A stretch of 9,417 nt of DNA from contig JBAXQV010000122.1 of the NCBI GenBank assembly GCA_037131575.1, positions 1 through 9,417 of the forward strand, given 5' to 3'. The stretch comes from VFMC01 sp037131575 (GTDB lineage Bacteria; Actinomycetota; Acidimicrobiia; Acidimicrobiales; Ilumatobacteraceae). Made by a program: the position numbers and the translations under genes. Position 1 is the stretch's first letter; every line of letters begins with the position of its first letter. The notes under the pieces were generated by a model that saw only the letters and a list, made by a program, of their open reading frames with translations, was not told the origin of the DNA and did not search any database. Of the stretch, positions 1 through 5,570 are shown one piece after another.

Positions 1-2
1 CG

Positions 3-494
3 GCCATGTCGGCGGCCGGCAACCTCGACCGCGCCCGTGTGTTGGTGAGCGATCCCGGCCTGGCCCGCCGCCGCGATGCCTTCGCTGCCATCCCGCGCCG
101 CATCGACGGCACCGGTGCTGCCGCTGTTGCCGCCGCCGACGACATGAGTCGGCTCGCCGACGAAGCTGCCGCCGTGCTCACCCCCATTCATGCCAAGGAA
201 CTGGCCGACCTCGAAGCCCGTGTTGCCGCCATGGGCGAACGGGGAAGCGGCCGCAAGACGCTGGAAGAGCGCCATAAGCGAGAGGTGCGCCGCTACCGCA
301 CCGACGAACTGCGCAGCGGCCTCGGTGTCATCGCCGGCGAGTACCGCACCGCCGCCGTGGCCGGTGTGGGCATCCACCCCGAGGTGTACGTACACGCGGT
401 GGCACGGGTGCACGTGTCGCTCGAGGCGCTCGAGCGCAACCCCAACGAGGCACTGCTGCTGCAGCACCTCCTGCTCGATCTTCCGTCGATCTAG
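3..494 (+). CDS. holB: DNA polymerase III subunit delta' (C-terminal part, cut by window edge)
   Basis: The reading frame is open to the left edge, so the N-terminal AAA+ ATPase part lies outside the window. About 163 residues of the C-terminal collar region remain. I recognise it from the actinobacterial delta-prime pattern: an 'AGNLDRARVLVSDPGLARRR' stretch following the ATPase module, a helical region, a basic 'HKREVRRYRTDELRSGL' helix, then 'LERNPNEALLLQHLLLDLP' at the end. In the family this subunit is part of the clamp loader that places the sliding clamp on primed DNA. No zinc-finger or Walker motif is visible because those lie in the missing part. The ATG at 6 is an internal methionine, not the start. 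The gene ends 52 bases before the next start, which has its own promoter. The family call comes from pattern memory of the C-terminus only, so a less common paralogue cannot be excluded. Confidence 0.72.
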   Translation, partial: AMSAAGNLDRARVLVSDPGLARRRDAFAAIPRRIDGTGAAAVAAADDMSRLADEAAAVLTPIHAKELADLEARVAAMGERGSGRKTLEERHKREVRRYRTDELRSGLGVIAGEYRTAAVAGVGIHPEVYVHAVARVHVSLEALERNPNEALLLQHLLLDLPSI

Positions 495-534
495 CAGCCG
501 CAACCCACCAACCGGCACCCCAGACACCGGGTGT

Positions 535-540
535 TAGCGT
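535..540 (+). promoter_or_regulatory. -10 element TAGCGT for the PNPOx-fold gene (leaderless start)
   Basis: TAGCGT fits the actinobacterial TANNNT -10 pattern. It ends six bases before the ATG at 547, so transcription would start at or next to the A of the ATG. No Shine-Dalgarno sequence lies upstream and no clear -35 is visible. The same arrangement recurs at other starts in this window. Confidence 0.55.
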
Positions 541-546
541 CGCGGT

Positions 547-1035
547 ATGCCCAAGCTCACCGATGCCGACCTCGCTGCCTTCCTCGACGAGCCCGGCCAT
601 CTGGCACGCATCGGCACCACCGATGCCGACGGCATGCCCCGGGTGCTGCCGCTGTGGTTCATCGTCCACGATGGTGCCATTTGCTTCACGCCCCGCCAGC
701 CCGCCGTCATCTGGCACAACATCGTCCGCGATCCGCGAGCCAGCATCAGCATCGACGAGGAGGCCGGCCCGTACCGCAAAGTGTTCGTGCAAGGGCAGGT
801 GGAAGTGCTGCACCAACCGGGCGACGACCTGGCCTGGCAGCCGCTCTACCGTCGCATCGCGAAGCGCTACATACCCGCCGACTTCGCCGATGGCTACGTC
901 GACACCACCAGCAACCAGCCCCGCGCGTTGTGCGCCATCCGCCTCGATGCCCCCACCACACGTATCCAGACCTGGCGGATGCCGGTGGCAGGTGAAGACC
1001 CCACTGGTATCTGGCACCAGCGCTACTACGTGTAG
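547..1035 (+). CDS. Pyridoxamine 5'-phosphate oxidase-fold protein (FMN/F420-binding split-barrel)
   Basis: This 162-aa protein has the layout of the PNPOx-like split beta-barrel family. It opens with a helix ('LTDADLAAFLDEPGHLARIGT'-type), followed by 'DGMPRVLPLWFIVHDGAICFTP', where the substrate/flavin-side strand motif 'G.PrvlPlWFi' is typical. Next come 'NIVRDPRASISIDEE' and 'YRKVFVQGQVEVL'. Actinobacterial members are mostly F420- or FMN-dependent oxidoreductases or haem-binding relatives, acting in the cytoplasm. The cofactor cannot be decided from sequence alone. The start at 547 is supported by the -10 element six bases upstream and by the first conserved helix beginning right after it. 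The gene stands alone between holB and tRNA-Thr; no partner gene suggests its substrate. Confidence 0.8.
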   Translation: MPKLTDADLAAFLDEPGHLARIGTTDADGMPRVLPLWFIVHDGAICFTPRQPAVIWHNIVRDPRASISIDEEAGPYRKVFVQGQVEVLHQPGDDLAWQPLYRRIAKRYIPADFADGYVDTTSNQPRALCAIRLDAPTTRIQTWRMPVAGEDPTGIWHQRYYV

Positions 1036-1053
1036 TCGCGACCGCCGAGTCGA

Positions 1054-1059
1054 TAGGCT
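1054..1059 (+). promoter_or_regulatory. Probable -10 element TAGGCT of the tRNA-Thr gene
   Basis: TAGGCT lies 11 bases before the first base of the mature tRNA. A transcript beginning six or seven bases downstream would carry a 5' leader of about five bases for RNase P to remove. No convincing -35 is seen. The element also appears to be the only promoter available to the S4-domain gene that follows the tRNA. Confidence 0.45.
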
Positions 1060-1070
1060 TTCCGCTCGCC

Positions 1071-1143
1071 GCCCAGATAGCTCAGTCGGCAGAGCATTTC
1101 ACTCGTAATGAAAAGGTCGAGGGTTCGATTCCCTCTCTGGGCT
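1071..1143 (+). tRNA. tRNA-Thr (anticodon CGU)
   Basis: The cloverleaf can be folded completely by hand. The acceptor stem is GCCCAGA (1071-1077) with TCTGGGC (1136-1142). The D stem is GCTC/GAGC (1080-1083, 1092-1095). The anticodon stem is TTTCA/TGAAA (1097-1101, 1109-1113) with loop CTCGTAA, giving anticodon CGT at 1104-1106. The variable loop is AGGTC (1114-1118), and the T stem is GAGGG/CCCTC with loop TTCGATT. The discriminator is T1143. All pairs are canonical and the length is 73 nt. CCA is not encoded, so it must be added after transcription. The anticodon decodes ACG, a frequent threonine codon in GC-rich genomes. The S4-domain gene's inferred start codon begins only three bases after T1143. 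Confidence 0.97.
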
Positions 1144-1145
1144 CT

Positions 1146-1508
1146 ATTGAAAGCACCCGGGTCGACAAGTGGTTGTGGGCGGTGCGCGCTTACCCCACTC
1201 GCACTGCTGCCACCGACGGATGCAACGGTGGCCACGTGCGCGTCAACGGAACCGCGGCCAAGCCCGCTGCACCCGTGAAGGTGGGCGACCGGGTGGTGGT
1301 GAAGGGCCATGGCACGGAACGCACGCTCGAAGTGGTGCGACTCATCGACAAGCGAGTCGGTGCTCAGGTGGCCGTCGAGTGCTTCATCGACCACACGCCG
1401 CCCGCACCACCGCCCGAGTTCTCGATGCCGTTACTCACACGCCACCGGGCCACGGGCAGACCCACCAAGAAAGACCGCCGGCAGATCGACAAGTTCCGCC
1501 GCAACTGA
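1146..1508 (+). CDS. S4-domain RNA-binding protein, Hsp15/HslR type, apparent ATT start
   Basis: About 120 aa. The N-terminal S4 domain (residues 1-60) has 'ESTRVDKWLWAVRAYPTRT' and '..GGHVRVNG..AKPAAPVKVGDRVVVK', followed by 'VVRLIDKRVGAQVA'. The basic tail 'GRPTKKDRRQIDKFR' is characteristic of the family. Hsp15 of E. coli binds the 50S subunit carrying a stranded peptidyl-tRNA and helps recycle it; actinobacterial homologues are shorter and less studied. The only ATG/GTG/TTG candidate giving a near-full protein is TTG at 1173, which would delete the conserved R-V-D-K-W residues that begin the S4 fold. The frame instead runs back to ATT at 1146, which falls exactly where relatives have their initiator Met ('MESTRVD..W'). 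No Shine-Dalgarno is present and the tRNA ends at 1143, so the mRNA is probably released by tRNA 3' processing. An in-frame CTG within the tRNA (1137) is an alternative. A sequencing error changing ATG to ATT is also possible. Confidence 0.85.
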   Translation: MESTRVDKWLWAVRAYPTRTAATDGCNGGHVRVNGTAAKPAAPVKVGDRVVVKGHGTERTLEVVRLIDKRVGAQVAVECFIDHTPPAPPPEFSMPLLTRHRATGRPTKKDRRQIDKFRRN

Positions 1509-1520
1509 GCCCGCAGCAGC

Positions 1521-1592
1521 AGCCAACCCCTCAGCCCCGGCCGAACCGTTAGCCCCAACCGACCCCTCAGCCCCAACCGAACCGTTAGCCGA
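1521..1592. repeat. Four 18-bp repeat units (36-bp period, A-B-A-B) between convergent genes
   Basis: Two related 18-bp units alternate: an A type ending CCCTCAGCCCC (1521-1538, 1557-1574) and a B type CCGAACCGTTAGCC (1539-1556, 1575-1592). The period of the pair is 36 bp. The block fills the gap between the S4-gene stop (1508) and the deacetylase stop (1585), and runs eight bases into the latter's coding end. On the minus strand it holds five GGGG runs (complements of 1571-1574, 1563-1566, 1553-1556, 1535-1538 and 1527-1530). It lies where both convergent transcripts must end, and I see no ordinary hairpin-plus-U terminator there. Confidence 0.8.
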
Positions 1593-2424
1593 GGAGTTCG
1601 CTCACGGTGACGGGGCGCAGGTTGTTGGTGCGCAGGTAGTCGAGAATGGTGGGCAGCGCGTCGATGGTGTCCTGGTGCCCGAAGTGCATGCTCACGATCG
1701 AGCCCGGGCCCACACCACGTTTCACGGTGTCGATCACCTTCTTGGCCCCCACCTCTTTGTAGTCGAGCGAGTTCACGTCGTACCCCACCGACACCGGGTA
1801 CCCGGCTTTGCCGGCCTCATCGAGGATGATCTGGTTCGGCACATCGGTGCCCGACGGCCGGAACCACTTGCCGATGGAACCGATGTAGGGCGTGAGCGCC
1901 TTGCCGCCGTCGACGATTTCGGCACGCACCTGCTTGCGGCCGAGCGTGAGCATCGACAGGTGATGCTCGGTGTGGTTGCCCAACTCGTGGCCGTCGGTGA
2001 TGGCGCGGTGGGTGAGCTTCGGGTTGGCCGTGATCCACTTACCGATGGCGAAGAACGTGGCGTGCAACTGCTCATCCTTCATCACGTCGAGCAGGTGCTT
2101 CACCAACGCCGATTGGCCGTCGAAGTGGAAGGTCACCGCCACGGCATCGCCGTTGGTGGGGCCCTTCGACACGTACCGGGCTGCGGAGCCCGCTGCGGCC
2201 ACAGCCGTGGTGGAGACAACCTCACCCCCCGAGGTGCCGGGTGCGGTGCCGGGTGCGGCGCTGGTGGTGGCGCTGGCCGCAGTGGATGCTGCGGTGCCGC
2301 CAGTGGTGGTTGACGCGCTCGCACCCTTGGCCGACGAGGAACATGCGTCGAGAAGCGCAGCGCCGGCCAGGGCACCGGCGCCGAAAAACAGATCGCGCCG
2401 CGAGATGCCTTCCCGACCCGTCAC
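1585..2424 (-). CDS. Polysaccharide deacetylase-family protein, Tat-type lipoprotein
   Basis: 279 aa from GTG 2424. The start is chosen because it overlaps the preceding stop as GTGA and puts a twin-arginine signal ('ISRRDLFFGAGALAGAALL', residues 7-25) at the N-terminus. It is followed by 'LLDAC' with a candidate lipid-anchor Cys28, then an Ala/Thr/Ser linker to about residue 85. The NodB-type (CE4) barrel follows. Motif 1 is 'TFHFDGQ' (98-104), motif 2 is the metal-binding HTEHH (151-155), motif 3 is 'RPSG' (189-192), and the final strand is 'GSIVSMHFG' (241-249) with 'ALPTIL' after it. Family members remove acetyl (or formyl) groups from peptidoglycan or other surface glycans. Motif 1 departs from the usual TFDDGP and also from the variant TFHxxGD, so the catalytic Asp may be missing or shifted. 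It is the last gene of the three-gene operon and probably acts outside the membrane. Confidence 0.87.
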   Translation of the reverse strand: MTGREGISRRDLFFGAGALAGAALLDACSSSAKGASASTTTGGTAASTAASATTSAAPGTAPGTSGGEVVSTTAVAAAGSAARYVSKGPTNGDAVAVTFHFDGQSALVKHLLDVMKDEQLHATFFAIGKWITANPKLTHRAITDGHELGNHTEHHLSMLTLGRKQVRAEIVDGGKALTPYIGSIGKWFRPSGTDVPNQIILDEAGKAGYPVSVGYDVNSLDYKEVGAKKVIDTVKRGVGPGSIVSMHFGHQDTIDALPTILDYLRTNNLRPVTVSELLG

Positions 2425-3686
2425 CGGTAGACGCCCGTGTGGCCCAGTGAATATCGGCCAGGCTGAGGAAACACGGCCAAACCATGCGGCCCCGGACCCA
2501 CCTTGATCTGCGCCTTCACGGCGCCGGTTGTGGTGTCGAACACGTATACCTCCGCGTCGTAGCGGCCCGAGATCCACAGTTCGGTGCCATCGGCCGACAC
2601 ACCGCCCATGTCGGGCGACCCGCCACCGGGAATCGGCCAGGTGCCCACCACCTTGTCGGTGGTGGGGTCGACCACGCTGATCGACCCCTCACCCTTTCGC
2701 GACTTGCGATGCGTATCGTTCATCAGCCGGCCGCGGTTGGTGACGTAGATGAGTTTGGCATCGCGACTGGGGTAGATGCCGTGCGTGCCCGTGCCGGTGT
2801 CGATCTTGCCGATCACCTTGGTGCCGGTGGCATCCACGATCCACACACAGGCGTGTTGCATATCGGCCACGTAGAACTTCGAACCATCGGGCACGATGCG
2901 GATGTCTTGTGGCATCGCACCCTTCGGAAGCGCCAGGCTGTTGATGATGGTGCCGTTGCGCCAGTCGACCTTCAAGATGTCGCCCGAGAACTCGCACGTG
3001 ACGAGGAACCACGTTTCATCGACCGAATAGTCGGCATGGTTCACACCGTCGCAAGCACCTACCTTGATACTGCGCACCCGCTTCCACGTGGAGGTGTCGT
3101 AGAAGTCGATGCGGTGGCGACGTTCGGCCATGACGATGGCCATGGAACCGTCGGGCGAGAAGTACAGGTTGTAGGGGGCATCGACGGGTATCGACTTGCC
3201 GCGCTTGCCGGTGGTGGGGTCGATGGGCACCAGCACATTCGAGCCACTCGCCGTGGCATAGAGGGTCTTCAAATCCCAACCCGGCACCACATGCTGGAGC
3301 AGCGCGCCCGCCTGGAACTTGTCGACGATGGTCTTCGTCTCTTGGTCGATCACCGTGACCGAACCGTCATCGTTGCTGGGTACGTACACGTACTTCTTGG
3401 CGCCCGCCACGGCCGGACTCATCTGCCCCGCACCGGCGTGGTCGTACACGTTGATCGGCTGGCCGTCGGCAATGGTGCCCGGGACGGTCGTGGTGCTTGA
3501 ACCTGTGGCAGGGCCCGAACTCGAGACGGCGGCGCTCGAATTCGGCGCCGCCGCGGTGGCGGGAGCGCCGCTGTCACCGGAGCCGCATGCAACCACCGAC
3601 AGTGCGAACGCGGCGAACGAGGCACCGAACACAACGCGGCGAGCGCGGCGAGAAAGGGTGGAGCCGTGCTCGTACCGAAGATTCAT
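2421..3686 (-). CDS. YVTN/YncE-type seven-bladed beta-propeller lipoprotein
   Basis: 421 aa from ATG 3686. The N-terminus 'LSRRARRVVFGASFAAFALSVVAC' is a signal peptide with lipobox VVAC and lipidation at Cys34. A low-complexity Ala/Ser/Thr linker follows to about residue 75. Blade repeats of about 40 residues then run to the end, recognisable by strands such as 'YVYVPSNDDGSVTVIDQETK', 'YNLYFSPDGSMAIVM', 'DIRIVPDGSKFYVAD', 'KLIYVTNRGR', 'GTELWISGRYDAEVYVFD' and the closing 'GPHGLAVFPQPGRYSLGH'. I count about seven blades. Propellers of this class are extracytoplasmic binding or scaffold proteins; no catalytic residues are evident. The start forms a TGATG overlap with the hydrolase stop, and the stop overlaps the deacetylase start, so all three are probably translated in a coupled fashion. 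The ligand is unknown; partnership with the glycan deacetylase is inferred from the operon. Confidence 0.87.
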   Translation of the reverse strand: MNLRYEHGSTLSRRARRVVFGASFAAFALSVVACGSGDSGAPATAAAPNSSAAVSSSGPATGSSTTTVPGTIADGQPINVYDHAGAGQMSPAVAGAKKYVYVPSNDDGSVTVIDQETKTIVDKFQAGALLQHVVPGWDLKTLYATASGSNVLVPIDPTTGKRGKSIPVDAPYNLYFSPDGSMAIVMAERRHRIDFYDTSTWKRVRSIKVGACDGVNHADYSVDETWFLVTCEFSGDILKVDWRNGTIINSLALPKGAMPQDIRIVPDGSKFYVADMQHACVWIVDATGTKVIGKIDTGTGTHGIYPSRDAKLIYVTNRGRLMNDTHRKSRKGEGSISVVDPTTDKVVGTWPIPGGGSPDMGGVSADGTELWISGRYDAEVYVFDTTTGAVKAQIKVGPGPHGLAVFPQPGRYSLGHTGVYR

Positions 3687-4423
3687 CAGGGCGCAGAGTA
3701 GTCGTCGCCGGCAGGCAACAGCACCGCAGGGAGCCATGTCTCGAGCCGCTCCCACATCACCTCGCCGCTCTTGGCCAGCAGGTGGCCGTCGCCCGGAAGG
3801 CGCACCAGTTCGCCCGACCCGGCGATCATCTGCACCATCTCGCTGGTGTCGATGGGCAAGATCTCGTCGCGGTCGCCGTGGAACATCAGCAACGGCGTGC
3901 CGCGCAGCCCCGCAGCCACCTCACAACCGGCCGACTGGGTGGCAAAGGTGACCACACCGCTCACCATGGGATGAAAGCCCACACCCACGCGCACGGCCAC
4001 CGCGCCACCGAAACTGTGGCCCATCACCGCCACTCGCTCGGCGCCACCCGCGCCCACTGCCAGTTGCACACATGCCGCAACGTCGACGCAGCAGGCGTCG
4101 AGATCGTTCGGCCGCCGATAGCTCACCCGCAACACCGGCACCCCGCGTGCGGCCCACGCATCGCCCAGCCGCTGATAGAACCCATCGGCCGGCCCGAGCA
4201 AGCCGCCCATCGCTCCGCCGCACAACACCAGTGCCGCAGGGAGTGCCGCCATGGTTTCGGGAGGCTCATGCCACAGCACCGTCATCAGCCCGCTGCGCGT
4301 GTACATCTCCACATGCCGCAAGGTGGGGGTGATCATCACATCGGTGCTGGCCATCACGCCCAGGGCATCGAGTGGCGTCATCGCTGCGCCAGGGTCGGCC
4401 GGGCCGGTGGGCGCGTCGGTCAT
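3686..4423 (-). CDS. Alpha/beta hydrolase (dienelactone-hydrolase/dipeptidyl-peptidase-like)
   Basis: 245 aa from ATG 4423. The nucleophile elbow is GHSFGG with Ser137, the acid is in 'FHGDRDEILP' (Asp184 or Asp186), and the base is in 'GDGHLL' (His214). A turn 'CGGAMGGLLGP' (68-78) in the oxyanion-hole region precedes 'YQRLGDAWAARGVPVLRVSYR', a normal order for this fold. No signal peptide is seen, so it is likely cytoplasmic. It probably cleaves a small ester, amide or glycan-linked substrate; the substrate cannot be read from sequence. The frame is open upstream into the divergent marR gene, but the ATG at 4423 sits six bases after a TACGCT -10 on the minus strand, and conserved sequence begins only downstream. 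It is the first gene of the operon with the propeller and deacetylase. Confidence 0.85.
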   Translation of the reverse strand: MTDAPTGPADPGAAMTPLDALGVMASTDVMITPTLRHVEMYTRSGLMTVLWHEPPETMAALPAALVLCGGAMGGLLGPADGFYQRLGDAWAARGVPVLRVSYRRPNDLDACCVDVAACVQLAVGAGGAERVAVMGHSFGGAVAVRVGVGFHPMVSGVVTFATQSAGCEVAAGLRGTPLLMFHGDRDEILPIDTSEMVQMIAGSGELVRLPGDGHLLAKSGEVMWERLETWLPAVLLPAGDDYSAP

Positions 4424-4428
4424 CGCGT

Positions 4429-4435
4429 TAGCGTA
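4429..4435. promoter_or_regulatory. Bidirectional promoter core: TAGCGTA read as -10 on both strands
   Basis: The 20-bp gap between the divergent starts (4423 on minus, 4444 on plus) contains TAGCGTA. On the plus strand TAGCGT (4429-4434) is a TANNNT -10 nine bases before the marR ATG. On the minus strand the complement of 4430-4435 reads TACGCT, six bases before the hydrolase ATG. The two hexamers overlap by five bases, so polymerase bound for one gene should exclude the other. Neither start has a Shine-Dalgarno, and both mRNAs would be leaderless or nearly so. MarR bound here would cover both promoters; I do not see a clean MarR palindrome beyond the GTCAT/ATGAC formed by the two start regions. 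Confidence 0.55.
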
Positions 4436-4443
4436 GTCGGCGC

Positions 4444-4941
4444 ATGACACCCGCTCATCAGGTGAACCTCGCCGACCCGTCGCAACGCGAACTAGCAACA
4501 CGCATCGCGCTGTCATGGAGAGAGATCCGTCGAGGTGCCTCGATGGCGGCGTTGCGCGACAGCCTGTTCGGCACCGGTGCCGACGCCCTCGAACAGGGGC
4601 AGATGGACACCCTCGACCTGCTCGCCCAGCAACCCTCGTGGCGCATGAGCGAACTTGCCGAAGCATTGCGGGTCGACCCCTCCACCGCCACCCGGGCCGT
4701 GCAGCGCCTGGTGAATGTGGGCCTCGCCTGCCGTGGTCCGGCCGATGGTGATGGCCGAGTGGTGATGGTCACCATCACCCCAGCCGGCAGCGCACGCCAT
4801 GCCGAAGTGGCCGAACGGCGGGTTCAGTTGATGACCTGGGTGATGGGTTCGTTCGACCCCACCGAGCGCGCCGCCCTCGCCGACTTGTTGGAACGATTCG
4901 TCGGTGCTGTCGACGGCTTCGTGCAGCATCAGCCCGACTGA
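4444..4941 (+). CDS. MarR-family transcriptional regulator
   Basis: 165 aa. The winged helix-turn-helix occupies about residues 52-115: 'QMDTLDLLAQQPSWRMSELAEAL' leads into the recognition helix 'DPSTATRAVQRLVNVGL'. The beta-wing 'DGDGRVVMVTITPAG' contains the conserved D-x-R (Asp103, Arg105). Flanking helices at 15-45 and 116-160 would form the dimer interface. MarR proteins usually repress themselves and a divergent operon until a small ligand or oxidation releases them. The only Cys (about residue 96) is at the recognition-helix/wing border, which is not enough to claim redox sensing. The 20-bp divergent spacing makes the hydrolase–propeller–deacetylase operon its likely target. It ends 20 bp before the sigma factor, which has a candidate promoter of its own. 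Confidence 0.88.
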   Translation: MTPAHQVNLADPSQRELATRIALSWREIRRGASMAALRDSLFGTGADALEQGQMDTLDLLAQQPSWRMSELAEALRVDPSTATRAVQRLVNVGLACRGPADGDGRVVMVTITPAGSARHAEVAERRVQLMTWVMGSFDPTERAALADLLERFVGAVDGFVQHQPD

Positions 4942-4948
4942 GCACCAC

Positions 4949-4954
4949 TAGGGT
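4949..4954 (+). promoter_or_regulatory. -10 element TAGGGT for the sigma factor gene
   Basis: TAGGGT fits TANNNT and ends seven bases before the ATG at 4962, again implying a leaderless transcript. The embedded AGGG lies eight bases upstream of the ATG, so on a longer transcript from marR it could act as a weak ribosome binding site. No GGAAT/GTT SigR-type promoter was found upstream. Confidence 0.45.
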
Positions 4955-4961
4955 CGACACC

Positions 4962-5570
4962 ATGGCCGATCAGCAGGCGTTCGCCGCCGAAGCGATGCAG
5001 TACGCGCCGCAGCTCTACAGCGCTGCACTGCGCATGACGCGCAACAAGGCCGATGCCGAAGACCTCGTCCAAGAGACCTACCTGCGCGGGTTCCGCAGCT
5101 TCGCCACATTCGAAGAGGGCACCAACCTGCGTGCCTGGCTGTTCCGCATCCTCACCAACACCTACATCAACTCGTACCGTGCCAAACAACGCCGCCCCAT
5201 CGAGAGCGACCTCGCCGATGTGGAAGACCTGTACATCTACCGGCGAGTGGGGTTGTTCGACCAGAACGCCATGAGCGCGGAAGACCAGGTGTTCGACCTC
5301 TTCACCGACGACGAGGTGAAAGCGGCACTCGAGGAGTTGCCCGAGGCGTTCCGGATGCCGGTGCTGCTGGCCGATGTGGAGGGGTTCGCCTACAAGGAGA
5401 TCGCCGAGATGCTCGACGTTCCCATCGGCACGGTGATGTCGCGGCTGCATCGGGGAAGAAAAGCGATGCACAAGCGGTTGTACGAATTCGCCCAGGCTCG
5501 TGGCTTGGTGCAACCTCTGCCCGAACCCGCCCCCGAGAACCCGGAATCACCTGCGCATGGCCGATTGTGA
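4962..5570 (+). CDS. sigR: ECF RNA polymerase sigma factor, SigR/SigH (thiol-oxidative stress) type
   Basis: 202 aa. Region 2 covers about residues 12-80, with 'DAEDLVQETYLRGFRSF' and the -10-melting stretch 'GTNLRAWLFRILTNTYINSYR'. A linker contains 'DLYIYRRVG'. Region 4 covers about 112-175, with 'ALEELPEAFRMPVLLADVEGFAYKEIAEML' and the helix-turn-helix 'DVPIGTVMSRLHRGRKAMHKRL'. These features, including the R-R-P-I region after 2.4, resemble Streptomyces SigR and mycobacterial SigH, which drive thioredoxin, mycothiol and proteolysis genes after disulfide stress. The next gene is an RsrA-type zinc anti-sigma factor starting 14 bases before this gene's end, which supports the assignment strongly. 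The short C-terminal Pro/Glu tail is family-variable. The start at 4962 follows a -10 element and matches the usual N-terminus length. Confidence 0.9.
   Translation: MADQQAFAAEAMQYAPQLYSAALRMTRNKADAEDLVQETYLRGFRSFATFEEGTNLRAWLFRILTNTYINSYRAKQRRPIESDLADVEDLYIYRRVGLFDQNAMSAEDQVFDLFTDDEVKAALEELPEAFRMPVLLADVEGFAYKEIAEMLDVPIGTVMSRLHRGRKAMHKRLYEFAQARGLVQPLPEPAPENPESPAHGRL

Noticed and set aside
328..1017. Minus-strand open frame of 229 codons across holB and the PNPOx-fold gene
   Set aside because: It covers two well-supported plus-strand genes and the spacer between them, with no recognisable motif; a GC-rich shadow frame.
1024..1035. Near-palindrome ACTAC-GT-GTAGT at the end of the PNPOx-fold gene as a terminator
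   Set aside because: It has a two-base loop and no T-run, and it lies across the last codons and stop; not a credible intrinsic terminator.
1071..1143. tRNA-Thr as an integration site for a mobile element
   Set aside because: There is no integrase, no duplicated tRNA 3' end and no composition change nearby in the window.
1309..2313. Plus-strand frame of 334 codons running through the S4 gene end, the 18-bp repeats and the deacetylase
   Set aside because: The PSAP/EPLA repeat is just translation of the 18-bp DNA repeats, and the rest is antisense to the deacetylase.
2425..2577. Longer N-terminus for the deacetylase (start at 2577)
   Set aside because: It would place 51 unlikely residues before the twin-arginine signal and overlap the propeller gene heavily. 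The GTG at 2424 gives a GTGA overlap and a proper N-terminal signal.
2484..3500. Long plus-strand open frame (338 codons) opposite the beta-propeller gene
   Set aside because: It is antisense to a clear seven-bladed lipoprotein. Its composition (His, Val, Asp and Arg-rich) is what the complement of GC-rich codons gives, and no domain is recognisable.
4424..4666. Upstream-extended start for the alpha/beta hydrolase (about 81 more residues)
   Set aside because: The extra segment is antisense to marR and has Arg/Cys-rich shadow composition. The -10 element and the conserved sequence support the ATG at 4423.
5543..5568. GGAAT in the end of sigR as the -35 of a SigR-dependent promoter for rsrA
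   Set aside because: At 18 or 19 bases downstream the sequence reads TGT or GTG, not GTT, and the site would leave out the rsrA start.
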